From NCBI GenBank assembly GCA_964393615.1, contig CAYMUR010000005.1, forward strand, positions 44,090 through 108,089: a DNA stretch of 64,000 nucleotides, written 5' to 3'. The DNA comes from CAYMUR01 sp964393615 (GTDB lineage Bacteria > Planctomycetota > Planctomycetia > Pirellulales > Pirellulaceae). Position 1 is the first letter of the stretch, and every line of letters begins with the position of its first letter. The notes beneath the pieces are model-generated. The model worked only from the letters and a program-made list of their open reading frames with translations, was not told the origin of the DNA and ran no database searches. Both the position numbers and the translations under genes were made by a program. This document shows positions 55,478 to 64,000 of the stretch, piece by piece.

Positions 55478-56191
55478 ATGTCTGAAGCACCTTTGATTAC
55501 TCGCAATTTGGACCAGGTGCTGGAAAAGATCGCTGTGGCTGCAGGGGTTGCTGGTCGCAGTACGGAAGAAATTCAGTTGGTGGGGGTGACCAAATATGTG
55601 AACACCGACGTAGCTCGCATGTTGTTTGAAGCAGGGTGTTCGACTTTGGGTGAAAGCCGTCCGCAGGAATTGTGGCGAAAAAGCGATTGTTTGAACACTC
55701 TATCGGTGAACTGGCACCTGATTGGCCATTTGCAAACTAATAAAGTGCGGCGTACTTTACCGCAGGTCGCATTGATCCACTCGGTCGATTCAGTGCGTCT
55801 TTTGGAGGCCATTGAGAAGGAGGCAGTTGGCATATCGCAGACGATACGTGTTCTCTTAGAAGTTAATGTTTCGGGAGATGTTAGCAAGCATGGTTTTCTA
55901 CCCACAGCTGCAGAACAGCTCATTTCGAAACTAGTGAACTATCCTCATGTGAAAGTTTGCGGTTTGATGACGATGGCGTCCTTACGAGGTGATAAGGACC
56001 AGGCCCGATCTGATTTTTCTAGATTACGAAACCTCCGGGACCGCTGGCAATTAGACTGCCCGCCAGGAGTGTCCCTGCAGGAGCTTTCGATGGGTATGAC
56101 ACGTGATTTTGAACAAGCGATCCAAGAAGGTGCCACGATGGTTCGCGTGGGCTCTGCTTTGTTCGAGGGGCTGAAAAGCAACCGAGATTAG
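55478..56191 (+). CDS. yggS: YggS/PROSC-type pyridoxal-phosphate homeostasis protein
   Basis: 237 residues from the ATG at 55478; an ATG at 55451 adds nine residues. The PLP lysine is in LVGVTKYVN, followed by GESRPQEL, WHLIGHLQTNKVR, LLEVNVSGDVSKHGF, GLMTMASL and ELSMGMTRDFEQAIQEGATMVRVG: the alanine-racemase-like barrel of YggS/PLPBP. These proteins buffer PLP and are usually not enzymes. It is convergent with greA, with eight bases between the stops. Confidence 0.93.
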   Translation: MSEAPLITRNLDQVLEKIAVAAGVAGRSTEEIQLVGVTKYVNTDVARMLFEAGCSTLGESRPQELWRKSDCLNTLSVNWHLIGHLQTNKVRRTLPQVALIHSVDSVRLLEAIEKEAVGISQTIRVLLEVNVSGDVSKHGFLPTAAEQLISKLVNYPHVKVCGLMTMASLRGDKDQARSDFSRLRNLRDRWQLDCPPGVSLQELSMGMTRDFEQAIQEGATMVRVGSALFEGLKSNRD

Positions 56192-56199
56192 TTGTTGCA

Positions 56200-56682
56200 T
56201 CAGTCGAAGTCATAATCAATTTTGACAACCTCATAATTGATGGTACCTTTCGGTACTGCAATTTTCACTGCATCGCCAATTTTTTTACCGACTAAACCTT
56301 GTCCAATCGGGCTGGTAACCAGAATCTTTCCGGTATCGTAGTCTTCTTCACCAGCACCGACGAGCGTATAGGTTTCCTCGTCGTCGAAATCAAGATCTTT
56401 CACGACAACGGTCGCACCAAATGCAACTTCGTCCTTAGGAATCTTAGAGAAGTCAACGATACTCGCACGTGCCAGTTTGTCTCGTAAAAGATTGATTTTT
56501 GCCTGGAGCAATCCTTGGTTTTCGCGTTGTGCGTGGTACTCGGCATTTTCACTCAAATCGCCTTCGGCGCGTGCATTAGCGATATTGTTAGCAATTTTTG
56601 GCATTTCCACATTTTCCAAATTGTCAACCTCGGTTTTAATCTTGTTGTATCCTGTGCGACTCATCGGAATCAGATCTGACAT
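56200..56682 (-). CDS. greA: Transcription elongation factor GreA
   Basis: 160 residues. The N-terminal coiled coil includes the acidic tip DLSENAEYHAQRENQ that enters the RNA polymerase secondary channel; the C-terminal FKBP-like domain reads GATVVVKDLDFDDEETYTLV ... PIGQGLVGKKIGDAVKIAVP. GreA stimulates cleavage of backtracked transcripts. It is separated from the upstream zinc-ribbon gene by a terminator, so it has its own promoter. Confidence 0.96.
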   Translation of the reverse strand: MSDLIPMSRTGYNKIKTEVDNLENVEMPKIANNIANARAEGDLSENAEYHAQRENQGLLQAKINLLRDKLARASIVDFSKIPKDEVAFGATVVVKDLDFDDEETYTLVGAGEEDYDTGKILVTSPIGQGLVGKKIGDAVKIAVPKGTINYEVVKIDYDFD

Positions 56683-56736
56683 GAGGTTTCTTTCTCGTTT
56701 ACGGTAAACAAATCCTGAAAAATTAGGACCACGAAT

Positions 56737-56772
56737 AAAAAAATAGGCGACCTACCTGAGCCAGGTGGTCGC
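56737..56772 (-). terminator. Rho-independent terminator of the zinc-ribbon gene
   Basis: On the minus strand GCGACC and ACCT pair with AGGT and GGTCGC around a short loop (about ten pairs, one bulge), followed by CTATTTTTTTATT. It lies between the zinc-ribbon gene and greA. Confidence 0.75.
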
Positions 56773-56973
56773 TCCGACATGCCGCCATGATGACCTCATT
56801 CTATGTCAACAGAACCTACTAAGTAAATACTTGATAGCTGAACAATTTCTACGCTTTGTAAGAATGCCTAGTCCTTGTTGCTTCTGGGGTTGCATCTGGG
56901 ACGAATTAGAAAACTATCATTGCGATTCACATTTACCGAAAAATGACTAATCGTTACCGCATTGGCCCAATGG

Positions 56974-57684
56974 CTAATCGCTTTCTTCTACGCGGTATAA
57001 CATTCTGCCACAGGCTTTACAAAAAACTGGGCGCGCCATCTGTAGTTCGTTCGTCATTTGCGGTGTGATCATTTGGAAACATCCGCCACACATACCATTT
57101 TCGACAGCGGTCAATGCGTCATCTTTACGTGCCTTTACAAGACGTTCATATTCTAATTTGAAATCTGCTGGAAGTTCTTTTTCCGCCTGTACCAATCCGT
57201 CCGACGATTGTGCTAATTCAGTTTTGAGAATCTGCTGATTTTCTGCGATCTGTATTTTAAGTTTTTCAAACTCGTTCTGAGAAGTCCCCAGCTGTGTTTT
57301 TGACTCTTCGGCAACTTTTTGCAGGCCATCGATCTTTTCCATAATCTCAAGAATTTCATCTGCGAGTACACTGGTCGCCATTTCGTCAGCGGCAATCTGT
57401 TCGATGAGCGTTTGAAATTCCTTGTTAGTGCTACATTCATTCTTCTTGCGTTTCATGTCCAGAATGCGATCTTCGGATGTTTTGAGCTGCAGTTGCCGTT
57501 CATCCGACTGAACACGGGCTTGCATCAGTGTCTGCTGATTAGCCTCATGGTTTTCTTGTAAACGTTTTAGGTTAGCCTCACTTGCAGCTAGTTGTTTGGG
57601 ACCTCTCACCATCTGTTCACGAAGGTCCGTTAAACTTTGATGTATGCTATGTAATTGTCGTAAAGCATCTGCGGTGACATTCAT
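56974..57684 (-). CDS. Coiled-coil protein with C4 zinc ribbon (DUF164-type)
   Basis: 236 residues. Residues about 1-180 form long heptad-rich helices (LRQLHSIHQSLTDLREQMV, EEILEIMEKIDG-like stretches), then the zinc ribbon: Cys-x2-Cys in GMCGGCFQ and Cys-x2-Cys in VFCKACGRMLYR. The layout matches the zinc-ribbon DUF164/YbgI-unrelated proteins found near dnaG-rpoD in many bacteria. Function is not established; nucleic-acid or protein binding is likely. It has its own promoter (57772) and terminator. Confidence 0.9.
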   Translation of the reverse strand: MNVTADALRQLHSIHQSLTDLREQMVRGPKQLAASEANLKRLQENHEANQQTLMQARVQSDERQLQLKTSEDRILDMKRKKNECSTNKEFQTLIEQIAADEMATSVLADEILEIMEKIDGLQKVAEESKTQLGTSQNEFEKLKIQIAENQQILKTELAQSSDGLVQAEKELPADFKLEYERLVKARKDDALTAVENGMCGGCFQMITPQMTNELQMARPVFCKACGRMLYRVEESD

Positions 57685-57771
57685 CAGCGAAACGGTCCTC
57701 CGGTGTCGGGTACTAGGTCGCAGTCAATGGTAACAGATTGGCCATGAGCGTTTGGGTAGCAACATAAGTTT

Positions 57772-57800
57772 ATAATAAGTGGGAATGCTTGCATTGTGAA
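57772..57800 (-). promoter_or_regulatory. Sigma-70-type promoter of the zinc-ribbon gene
   Basis: On the minus strand TTCACA (57795-57800), a 17-base spacer, and TATTAT (57772-57777), each one base from consensus. The start is near 57765, about 80 bases before the ATG. Confidence 0.6.
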
Positions 57801-58068
57801 TAAGTAACCCTTGTTTGGCCTTGGGGATAGTATTGGTTTTAGTGAAGGATTGTTTCTATTGGGGTGCCATGGCCAACGTTTCGATGGTGGGCCCATGTTC
57901 TGTTGCGGTTGCCAAAGCGATTATCTCGCCAGGATCGATCGAGGGCATCGTAATAAAAAACCCGTCAACTATGATAATCAATTTCAGCCCAAGTCACAAA
58001 AGGGGGTAAATCTTGACTGGCGTACGGTAGTTTTCCACAAGAAAAACGACCGTTTCCTAACCAAAACG
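57801..58068. other. Intergenic region between rpoD and the zinc-ribbon gene
   Basis: No supported gene; plus-strand ORFs here (57811-58131) overlap the rpoD terminator and have no domain. Confidence 0.45.
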
Positions 58069-58090
58069 CGCCGGCCACGTGTGGCCGGCG
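58069..58090 (-). terminator. Terminator hairpin after rpoD
   Basis: A perfect 10-base inverted repeat (CGCCGGCCAC and its complement, two bases between) followed on the minus strand by GCGTTTTGG. The stem is very stable; the T-run is short. It ends the dnaG-rpoD transcript about 85 bases after the rpoD stop. Confidence 0.75.
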
Positions 58091-58172
58091 GGATGCGGAA
58101 ATTTGGGAGAAATAAAGCCTATTTGAGCTGATATGCGTGTAGTACGGATTCGTCCTAGTGTGAGATTGACGA

Positions 58173-59822
58173 TCAGGCTGCTTTAATGAATCCTTCTAAC
58201 AATTCGCTACGGACCGGATTTTGCAGTTTACGCATTGCCTTGGCTTCTATCTGCCGTACACGTTCCCGGGTGACTTTAAAGATACGGCCAACCTCTTCGA
58301 GAGTATAGGAATAACCATCACCGAGCCCATATCGCAATCGAATAATTTCCCGCTCTCGGTAGGTCAACGTTTTGAGTAATCCATCAATCTGATCACGGAG
58401 GAGTCCATTGGAAGCCGTTTTGACAGGCATTTCGCAGGAGTTATCTTCGATGAGTTCGCCAAAACTACTGTCTTCGCTTTCTCCGACAGGGCGGTCTAGG
58501 CTGACTGGATGTCGGCCCATATCGAACACACGTTTTACGTCATCCAGGCACATGTCCGATGCACGGGCAATCTCTTCGGCGGTCGGTTCGTAGCCTTTTT
58601 CCTGTAGCAAAGATTTTGCCACACGACGGAGGCGGGATAGCACATCAATCATATGAACTGGAATGCGGATTGTGCGTGCCTGATCGGCAATCGCTCGAGT
58701 AATTGCCTGTCGTATCCACCAAGTGGCATAGGTCGAAAACTTGAAGCCGCGACGATACTCATATTTGTCCACGGCACGCATCAATCCCGTGTTTCCTTCT
58801 TGAATCAGGTCTAGAAAACTCAAGCCACGGTTGCGATATTTTTTGGCGATTGAAACAACCAGACGCAAATTACCACTGGACAACTCACGTTTGACTTGTT
58901 CGTAGGCCCGAAATTGCTCCTTCACCACTCGGCAACGCTCGCGAAGACTTCGTGGACTTTCACCTGTTTCGATTAAAAGGTCGTATAGTTCACGACGGAT
59001 AACGCTGCGTTGGTGGTCAGTATTTGGCTTTGTTCGCAGCTGCCGTAGTTGTTCACGCAAGAAATCCATTCGGTGGGAAAAATTTTCCATTTGTCGCATC
59101 AGAGGTTGTACGCGACGGGTCCGTAAACTAAGTTCTTCCACTAGTTGCAGCATTTTGGTTCGGCAACGAAGATAGCGTTGGCGTACTTCGCGTTTTGTTT
59201 TTGCTGGAACACTTTGCCGAATTAAGAGAGTGAAGGCGTGGTGATTTTGTTCCAATAAATAGGTTAGTGTACGTAGGTTGTGTGGCATTCGGGCCAGGAT
59301 TTGTTGCTTGGTTAACTGCTCTGTCAAAGAGACTTTGATAGTGCGGTCAAAGGGTAACTCTTCTCGGTAAACTTGGCGCAAGGTATCCACTGTCTGTTGC
59401 ATGGCGAAGCGACAGCTGAGCAGGGAGCGACGAAATCGTTTGCGCGTGATTTCGATTTTCTTGGCGAGAGCAATTTCTTCTTCCCGCGAGAAAAGGTCAA
59501 TCTGAGACATCTGAGAGAGATACATCCTCAGAGGGTCGTCGCTCAATTTGGTTGCATCGTCCAGTAGTGGTGATTTTTCTTCGGGCGCTTGTTTCTCACG
59601 AATGGAACTCTGTTCTACAGCAGGTTGATAAGTAAAGTGTTCTTTTGGTGCTTCATCAACCAATTCGATGTCTTCCGCATCAAGAGCTGCCAAGAGATTA
59701 TCCAGTTTTTCCGGATTGGCGGCCTCGTCCGGCAAATATTCATTGACTTGTTCGTAAGTCAGGAAGTTTTGTTCTTTGGCCAGCGAAATTAATCCTTGCA
59801 ATTCTTGGTCCGTGTACACCAC
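58173..59822 (-). CDS. rpoD: Primary sigma factor RpoD (sigma-70)
   Basis: 549 residues from a GTG with AGGAGG eight bases upstream. Region 1.1-like start (ELQGLISLAKEQNFLTYEQV), region 1.2 (DPLRMYLSQMSQIDLFSREE), region 2 (NLRLVVSIAKKYRNRGLSFL, KFSTYATWWIRQAITRAIAD), region 3 and region 4 with the -35 binding helix-turn-helix (YTLEEVGRIFKVTRERVRQI). A large non-conserved region is inserted between 1.2 and 2.1 (residues about 135-300), rich in Arg and Gln. Directs housekeeping transcription. 102 bases after dnaG on the same strand. Confidence 0.97.
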   Translation of the reverse strand: MVYTDQELQGLISLAKEQNFLTYEQVNEYLPDEAANPEKLDNLLAALDAEDIELVDEAPKEHFTYQPAVEQSSIREKQAPEEKSPLLDDATKLSDDPLRMYLSQMSQIDLFSREEEIALAKKIEITRKRFRRSLLSCRFAMQQTVDTLRQVYREELPFDRTIKVSLTEQLTKQQILARMPHNLRTLTYLLEQNHHAFTLLIRQSVPAKTKREVRQRYLRCRTKMLQLVEELSLRTRRVQPLMRQMENFSHRMDFLREQLRQLRTKPNTDHQRSVIRRELYDLLIETGESPRSLRERCRVVKEQFRAYEQVKRELSSGNLRLVVSIAKKYRNRGLSFLDLIQEGNTGLMRAVDKYEYRRGFKFSTYATWWIRQAITRAIADQARTIRIPVHMIDVLSRLRRVAKSLLQEKGYEPTAEEIARASDMCLDDVKRVFDMGRHPVSLDRPVGESEDSSFGELIEDNSCEMPVKTASNGLLRDQIDGLLKTLTYREREIIRLRYGLGDGYSYTLEEVGRIFKVTRERVRQIEAKAMRKLQNPVRSELLEGFIKAA

Positions 59823-59924
59823 GTGTAAAGCCTCCTGCGCTATGCTAGAACTTCTACATCTCTGGCCATTTACGCACCCCTCCTGTTTTTGGGTCGATGT
59901 CTTGTGGCCAGACGGATCGGAATG

Positions 59925-61799
59925 TCACCCATCCGTGGGGACATAGGTACCGAGCCGGTTTTTTTTGCGATCGAACAACTCTTGTAAAGCGTCGAGCTTT
60001 TCATCGGCACTTTTTTGATGGTCGTCGAGCACGGCACGTTGGATTCGGTCTTCCTCCTCTTCTTTGGTTAAGCGAAACGAATCAATCAAGTTGTTTAATC
60101 GAGTTTCCGGTTTTTCAGGTGTTGCTGCAGCTTTTTGCTGGGATTGCTCGTCAATATCTAATAGCAGGTTCTTTAATTCAGGCTGTTCTAATTGTGTGAG
60201 GATGCGATTAAAGTTAGGGATTTCCTGTTTGGCAACAAGTGTCAATATGACGGTATAGATTTCTCGTAAAGGCCCAGTCTTAAGCTGATCAGCAGAAATC
60301 GAGTTGGTCGCTTGGGCTGCAGTGTCTGGCTGGGCCAAGACAATTTCCAATAGCTCTAGTTCTCGGGGGTCGACCAAGACGGAGTCTACAATGGTTGTTT
60401 CAGGTGGCTGTTCGTTACTGTTTTGCTGATTTCTGTTTTGCTGAGAGGTCGCACGACGTAATTCAGCCAGTCGTTCTCGAATGGTGTCTGTCGGTATGCG
60501 AAACACCCTGGCCAAACGATTTATGATTTGCTGTTCCTTAAGGCGTCGGTTGGAATCCGTGTTGACTTGTAGTCGAGGGGCGCGAGCCAACGTGCTAACC
60601 ACGCGTCCCAGTGCTTGATGTGCTTGATGTGTATCCCGCAGGACGTCAATTCCAGATGTTTCCAGGCTAATTTTGTGTTCTAAGGCATCCACTGCCGATG
60701 CTGCTAACTCTCGCAGTGCATCGGCTCCTTGGTTTTGCAGGAATTCACAGGGATCACATCCTTCGGGTAGCGTGAGCATCCTTAAGTCTACTTCTTCGGC
60801 GACAAACAATTCAAGAATTTCGTTCATCCGCTTTTGGCCCGCTTCATCGCCGTCGAGTACTAATGTAATACGATCGGCATAGCGACGAAGTAGTCGAATG
60901 TGCCGTACACCAATCGCTGTTCCGAGCACGGCCACGACGTTTTCGATGCCATACTGATCACTCATAATTACGTCGGTGTAACCTTCGACAACAAGCACTT
61001 CCCGTTTGCGCGCAATGTCCTCTTTCGCTATGTCTAGCCCATACAGCTGGTCGCTTTTGGAAAACAGGCGTGTCTCGCTTGTGTTGACATATTTACCAGA
61101 CTTATCGTCTGCCGTTTCAGGTATGACACGACCACCAAAGGCAATGGTTCGTCGTTGCGGATCGCGAATGGGAAACATGACGCGACCGCGAAAGAAATCA
61201 TAGCTCCGACCACTATTGGAACTGATACCCATCAAACCAATCGCTTGCAGTATTTTTTGGGAGAATGGAGTGGAAGCCGAGCGATCCACTAGCCACTGCC
61301 ATTGCTTTGGTGAATAACCGAGGTGGTAGCGTTGGATACTATATTCTGAGATTCCCCGCTGTTTCAAATACTGTCGGGCGGGTGCCGCGTCGCTGCTGTT
61401 TAACAGGCATTCATGAAACTGGCGGTCGGCCCACTTCATCGCATCGTACAGAGTTCGTTTGTCGTCGACGCTACCTGGTTTCGCAGATGGAATGCCAGGT
61501 GATCTCTGTAATGTGATACCAGCCTTGTCGGCAAGCATTTCAAGGGCTTCACGGAATTCAATGCCTTCATGCCGCATGACAAAACTGAAAACGTCTCCTC
61601 CCACGTTGCAGACCCAACATTTCCAGGTCTGTCGTTCTGAGTTGATTTGCAAACTTGGGCGGCGATCGTCATGCCAAGGGCAGGTCGCAACATAGTTTCG
61701 TCCCTGTCGACGAAGTTGCAGATAGTTGCCAATGAGATCTACGATGTCTGTAGCAACTCGGACTTGTTCTTTGGTATCGATTGTCGATCCAATAGACAC
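59925..61799 (-). CDS. dnaG: DNA primase DnaG
   Basis: 624 residues from a GTG with AGGAG five bases upstream. The CHC2 zinc ligands are Cys40, His43, Cys61 and Cys64 (CPWH ... CWVC). The TOPRIM catalytic glutamate and aspartates are in VVEGYTDVIMSDQYG and LVLDGDEAGQKR. The C-terminal helicase-binding part is divergent and Gln/Asn-rich (SQQNRNQQNSNEQ near residue 460). It makes RNA primers for replication. First gene of the dnaG-rpoD unit; the leader carries two hairpins. Confidence 0.97.
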   Translation of the reverse strand: MSIGSTIDTKEQVRVATDIVDLIGNYLQLRRQGRNYVATCPWHDDRRPSLQINSERQTWKCWVCNVGGDVFSFVMRHEGIEFREALEMLADKAGITLQRSPGIPSAKPGSVDDKRTLYDAMKWADRQFHECLLNSSDAAPARQYLKQRGISEYSIQRYHLGYSPKQWQWLVDRSASTPFSQKILQAIGLMGISSNSGRSYDFFRGRVMFPIRDPQRRTIAFGGRVIPETADDKSGKYVNTSETRLFSKSDQLYGLDIAKEDIARKREVLVVEGYTDVIMSDQYGIENVVAVLGTAIGVRHIRLLRRYADRITLVLDGDEAGQKRMNEILELFVAEEVDLRMLTLPEGCDPCEFLQNQGADALRELAASAVDALEHKISLETSGIDVLRDTHQAHQALGRVVSTLARAPRLQVNTDSNRRLKEQQIINRLARVFRIPTDTIRERLAELRRATSQQNRNQQNSNEQPPETTIVDSVLVDPRELELLEIVLAQPDTAAQATNSISADQLKTGPLREIYTVILTLVAKQEIPNFNRILTQLEQPELKNLLLDIDEQSQQKAAATPEKPETRLNNLIDSFRLTKEEEEDRIQRAVLDDHQKSADEKLDALQELFDRKKNRLGTYVPTDG

Positions 61800-61828
61800 G
61801 GCGACTCCTGTGCAAAGGTTGCGGAAGA

Positions 61829-61876
61829 ACCACCTCCGTGGTAGTGGAGCATCAGGATTGATATCTCAATCCTGAT
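61829..61876 (-). promoter_or_regulatory. Two hairpins in the dnaG-rpoD mRNA leader
   Basis: ATCAGGATTGA and TCAATCCTGAT (61851-61876) form a perfect 11-pair stem with a TATC loop. Next to it ACCAC-ctcc-GTGGT (61829-61842) forms a five-pair stem whose minus-strand loop and arm contain GGAGGTGG, a Shine-Dalgarno-like run. Both lie inside the transcript from the promoter at 61940 and before the dnaG start. Confidence 0.6.
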
Positions 61877-61939
61877 TTTGTTCAAGTCCACTTTTGGGTC
61901 AAACCAGCGGTGGTGGTCTCCTTAGCACATAGGCGACAA

Positions 61940-61969
61940 ATTATAGTGATAGCACCAGTGTGCGGTCAA
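61940..61969 (-). promoter_or_regulatory. Sigma-70-type promoter of dnaG-rpoD
   Basis: On the minus strand TTGACC (61964-61969), an 18-base spacer and a perfect TATAAT (61940-61945). Transcription would start near 61933, giving a leader of about 134 bases to the dnaG GTG. Confidence 0.72.
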
Positions 61970-62106
61970 CAAGAATGAAAGGGAAAATCCAGCTTACCAC
62001 AAAATGCATTGAACCGCGCCGCGGACAACCTTGCAAGCGGTCGAAAAACACGCATAGAATCAACGTTTCATGTTTGTCAGCTGTGGATTGTGAAAACTAT
62101 CTAGAA

Positions 62107-62133
62107 TTGACAACTAGTCGCGGCTGCTAGCAA
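62107..62133 (+). promoter_or_regulatory. Possible promoter of the methyltransferase gene
   Basis: TTGACA at 62107-62112 is a perfect -35; a 15-base spacer leads to TG-C-TAGCAA, a weak extended -10. Divergent from the dnaG promoter. Confidence 0.4.
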
Positions 62134-62173
62134 CAGGCGACTTTCCAGTCCCTAGAAAAAAAACGGTTCACCT

Positions 62174-62755
62174 ATGCCCATAGAAGATCACCAACGCTGG
62201 GATGACAAATATCGTCGTGGAGAACATTTGTCGGAGAAACCGAGTGCGTTAATCGCGTCTCTTGACCCAATGCTGCCGCGAGAAGGATATGGCCTGGATG
62301 TAGCCGGTGGTGGCGGGCGACACGCAATCTGGTTGGCTCAACGTGGTTTGGTAATGACTTTGGCAGACATTTCACAAGTAGCACTTACCGTCGCACAACA
62401 ACGAGCGACCGCTTTGGATATTGAACTTACTACACTTCACGTCGATCTTGAGCGACAGTTGTTTCCATCAGGGCCTTGGGACTTGATTTTGAATGTTCAC
62501 TTTTTGTGGAGGCCGTTGTTTCGTGAATTTGTAAAGCAACTAGCTCCAGGTGGTCACCTTGTTTTCCTGCAGCCTACCCGATCGAATTTGCAGCGCCACA
62601 GAAAACCATCGGAGGGATATTTATTGGAAGATGGTGAGTTGCGAACGCTTTTACATGGACTGGAGATTGTCCATTATGAGGAAGGTTGGCTCCGTGAAGG
62701 AAGGCACGAAGTATTACTTGTTGCAAAACGTGCGGCGAATGCTCCTCAGCGTTGA
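62174..62755 (+). CDS. Class I SAM-dependent methyltransferase
   Basis: 193 residues. SAM-binding motif I is YGLDVAGGGGRHAIWLAQRG (residues about 36-55), then VALTVAQQRATALDIELT with the motif II acidic residue upstream in TLADIS, and WDLILNVHFLWRPLF as motif IV region. The start MPIEDHQRWDDKYRRGEHL and the overall length recall TehB-like or thiopurine-type small-molecule methyltransferases. Substrate unknown. It is divergent from dnaG. Confidence 0.85.
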   Translation: MPIEDHQRWDDKYRRGEHLSEKPSALIASLDPMLPREGYGLDVAGGGGRHAIWLAQRGLVMTLADISQVALTVAQQRATALDIELTTLHVDLERQLFPSGPWDLILNVHFLWRPLFREFVKQLAPGGHLVFLQPTRSNLQRHRKPSEGYLLEDGELRTLLHGLEIVHYEEGWLREGRHEVLLVAKRAANAPQR

Positions 62756-62903
62756 TGGCCATGGCCTGGTGCCGCTTTTCTTGTTGTTGACGGGGTGGCA
62801 ACCGTACCTGGTTTTATGGAGAAACAATAGGGTTGGATTGAAAATCTACTGGGGGAGAATGTCGACAGTGAGCGAAGCCATGCGTTTTTCGACTACATAC
62901 AGC

Positions 62904-64000
62904 TCAAGCAGATTCACGTCGGGTATCTTTGGGCAGATCGACTCGTACGCGTTTAACCCGGTGATGCGAAGCTTCCAAGACGGTAATGGTGGCAGTAGGC
63001 CAGACAACTTGCTCGCCGACCTGTGGAATGTGCCCTAATTGCATGGAAATGAAACCACCGATTGTTTCGTATTCGTCATCTTCGGGTAGAGCGAGTCCCA
63101 GTTGTTCGTTGACTTTGTCAATGTGCATGCGGGCTATCAATTCGACGGAACCGTTGTTTACTTGAATCATCTGCTCATCGACTTCGTCGGTGTCGTGTTC
63201 ATCGACGATTTCTCCAACGATTTCTTCGAGAACATCTTCAATCGTCACAATACCGGCCACCGAAGAATGTTCATCCACAACAATCGCGAGATGATTGCGG
63301 GAATGAAGAAATTCTTGCAGCAGGTCGTCCAATGGCATGGTACGCGGTACAGACCATGGTTCACGTAACAGTTCTTGGACGGACTTACGTGGCTCATCGG
63401 GGTTTTTTGCCAGTTCGGGTAACAGATCTTTGACGTACAGAATGCCTAGGATCGAATCAAGCTGTTTGTCATAGACTGGAATACGGGTGCGGCGTGTTGT
63501 TGTAACGACGTTTAACATCTCGTGCCATGTTAACGAAACATCCATTGCGTCAACCTCAGATCGCGGTGTCAGAATGTTTGCGACGTCGGCATCACCCAGT
63601 TCGATTACCCGTTCGATCATTTCGCGGGCGTCTTCTTCTAGAAGCCCATCTCGTAACCCTTCTGTGACAATCGCCCGGATCTCGTCTTCGAATTCTTCTT
63701 CCGCTGGCCGGTCCCTAGTTTTACCAGCTAGTCGATGCAGGATCAGATCAACAAGGACTCCACAGGCGGCAATAGGCAGCAACAGCACACTAGACAGTTT
63801 CCACAGGCGCCAGGTGTGGTAGAGAAAAGGAGCGGCACCAAGTCGCACAATCGCTACGGGTATCCAGACGGTTGCTACTAATAAAACCAAGGTCCCGGTG
63901 AGAACTTCCACAGCAAGGAAACTTTGTGCCGTGTGAAGATCCAGCCTGCCCGATAAAAGTAACCAAAAGAGACATGCGACCACGAAGAGAACTTGTGTGA
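62904..64000 (-). CDS. CorC/HlyC-type CBS-domain membrane protein, cut by the right edge
   Basis: At least 364 residues; the frame stays open beyond 63983 to the window end, so the N-terminus is missing. Two or three transmembrane helices of the CNNM/DUF21 domain are visible (LTGTLVLLVATVWIPVAIV, LLLPIAACGVLVDLIL), then the acidic linker EEEFEDEIRAIVTEGLRDGL, a CBS pair (ILTPRSEVDAMDVSLTWHEM; LAIVVDEHSSVAGIVTIEDV), and the C-terminal CorC_HlyC domain (ARMHIDKVNEQLGLALPEDD, GGFISMQLGHIPQVGE). Related proteins act in magnesium or cobalt transport or efflux; called hemolysins historically. Transport role inferred. Confidence 0.9.
   Translation of the reverse strand, partial: TQVLFVVACLFWLLLSGRLDLHTAQSFLAVEVLTGTLVLLVATVWIPVAIVRLGAAPFLYHTWRLWKLSSVLLLPIAACGVLVDLILHRLAGKTRDRPAEEEFEDEIRAIVTEGLRDGLLEEDAREMIERVIELGDADVANILTPRSEVDAMDVSLTWHEMLNVVTTTRRTRIPVYDKQLDSILGILYVKDLLPELAKNPDEPRKSVQELLREPWSVPRTMPLDDLLQEFLHSRNHLAIVVDEHSSVAGIVTIEDVLEEIVGEIVDEHDTDEVDEQMIQVNNGSVELIARMHIDKVNEQLGLALPEDDEYETIGGFISMQLGHIPQVGEQVVWPTATITVLEASHHRVKRVRVDLPKDTRRESA

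Noticed and set aside
58069..58090. Perfect GC palindrome as an operator
   Set aside because: Its place just after rpoD and the following T4 on the minus strand fit a terminator better than a regulator site.
1..64000. CRISPR array, transposon, prophage, tRNA or rRNA
   Set aside because: No spaced direct repeats, transposase or integrase reading frames, T-loop-like cloverleaf sequences, or rRNA-like stretches were recognised by reading; a tRNAscan and Infernal run would be decisive.

Overview
The window reads as a chromosomal stretch of a planctomycete, probably near Pirellulales. This is inferred from gene content, not from a search. The markers are a yeaG/prkA-yeaH-spoVR stress-kinase cluster, a HemQ-type chlorite-dismutase-fold protein, an MqnD enzyme of the futalosine menaquinone route, an mraZ stranded away from any division cluster, very large flagellar filament and junction proteins, and several secreted proteins of types common in planctomycetes (HExxH gluzincin, YdjY-like, carboxypeptidase-regulatory-like). 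Base composition looks close to even by eye. Ten Ns at 40428-40437 mark a scaffold join, so this is a draft or metagenome assembly.

Layout. 1-3.2 kb: minus-strand exported proteins and a PHP-family phosphatase. 3.7-7.4 kb: plus-strand KAS III-like enzyme, AlgH/YqgE, a PPP-type metallophosphoesterase and a DegT aminotransferase, then a convergent Nudix protein. 8.6-9.5 kb: a UVR-motif protein behind an extended -10 promoter. 10.3-17.2 kb: prkA, yeaH, a 66-residue ORF, spoVR, an unknown protein and hemQ. 17.5-34.8 kb: a continuous plus-strand flagellar block: flgF, flgG, flgA, flgH, flgI, a flgJ N-domain, flgN, flgK, flgL, fliW, csrA, fliC, fliD, fliS. It opens with a good sigma-54-type promoter and is punctuated by terminators after csrA and fliC. 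35-42 kb: mqnD, a small membrane protein, two divergent phosphohexomutases and a UvrC without its C-terminal HhH domain. 42-46 kb: orphan mraZ, then convergent serS and an M20 peptidase. 46-56 kb: clpS, mtaB, a SPOR-like secreted protein, rdgB, an M20 amidohydrolase, membrane/secreted unknowns, a large unknown protein and yggS. 56-62 kb, minus strand: greA, a coiled-coil zinc-ribbon protein, rpoD and dnaG, with clear promoters and terminators. 62-64 kb: a methyltransferase and a CorC/HlyC-type CBS protein cut by the right edge.

How the parts work together. The flagellar block carries rod, P-ring, L-ring, hook-filament junction, cap, filament and chaperone genes, plus the FliW-CsrA pair that in other bacteria controls flagellin translation. 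dnaG and rpoD form a macromolecular-synthesis unit with a structured leader. prkA-yeaH-spoVR is the conserved stress/starvation cluster, here with an extra small ORF inside it. I found no rRNA, tRNA, CRISPR array, transposase or prophage. The most novel-looking signals are the 66-aa ORF, the shared repeat modules in FlgL, FliC and FliD, and the twin hairpins in the dnaG leader.
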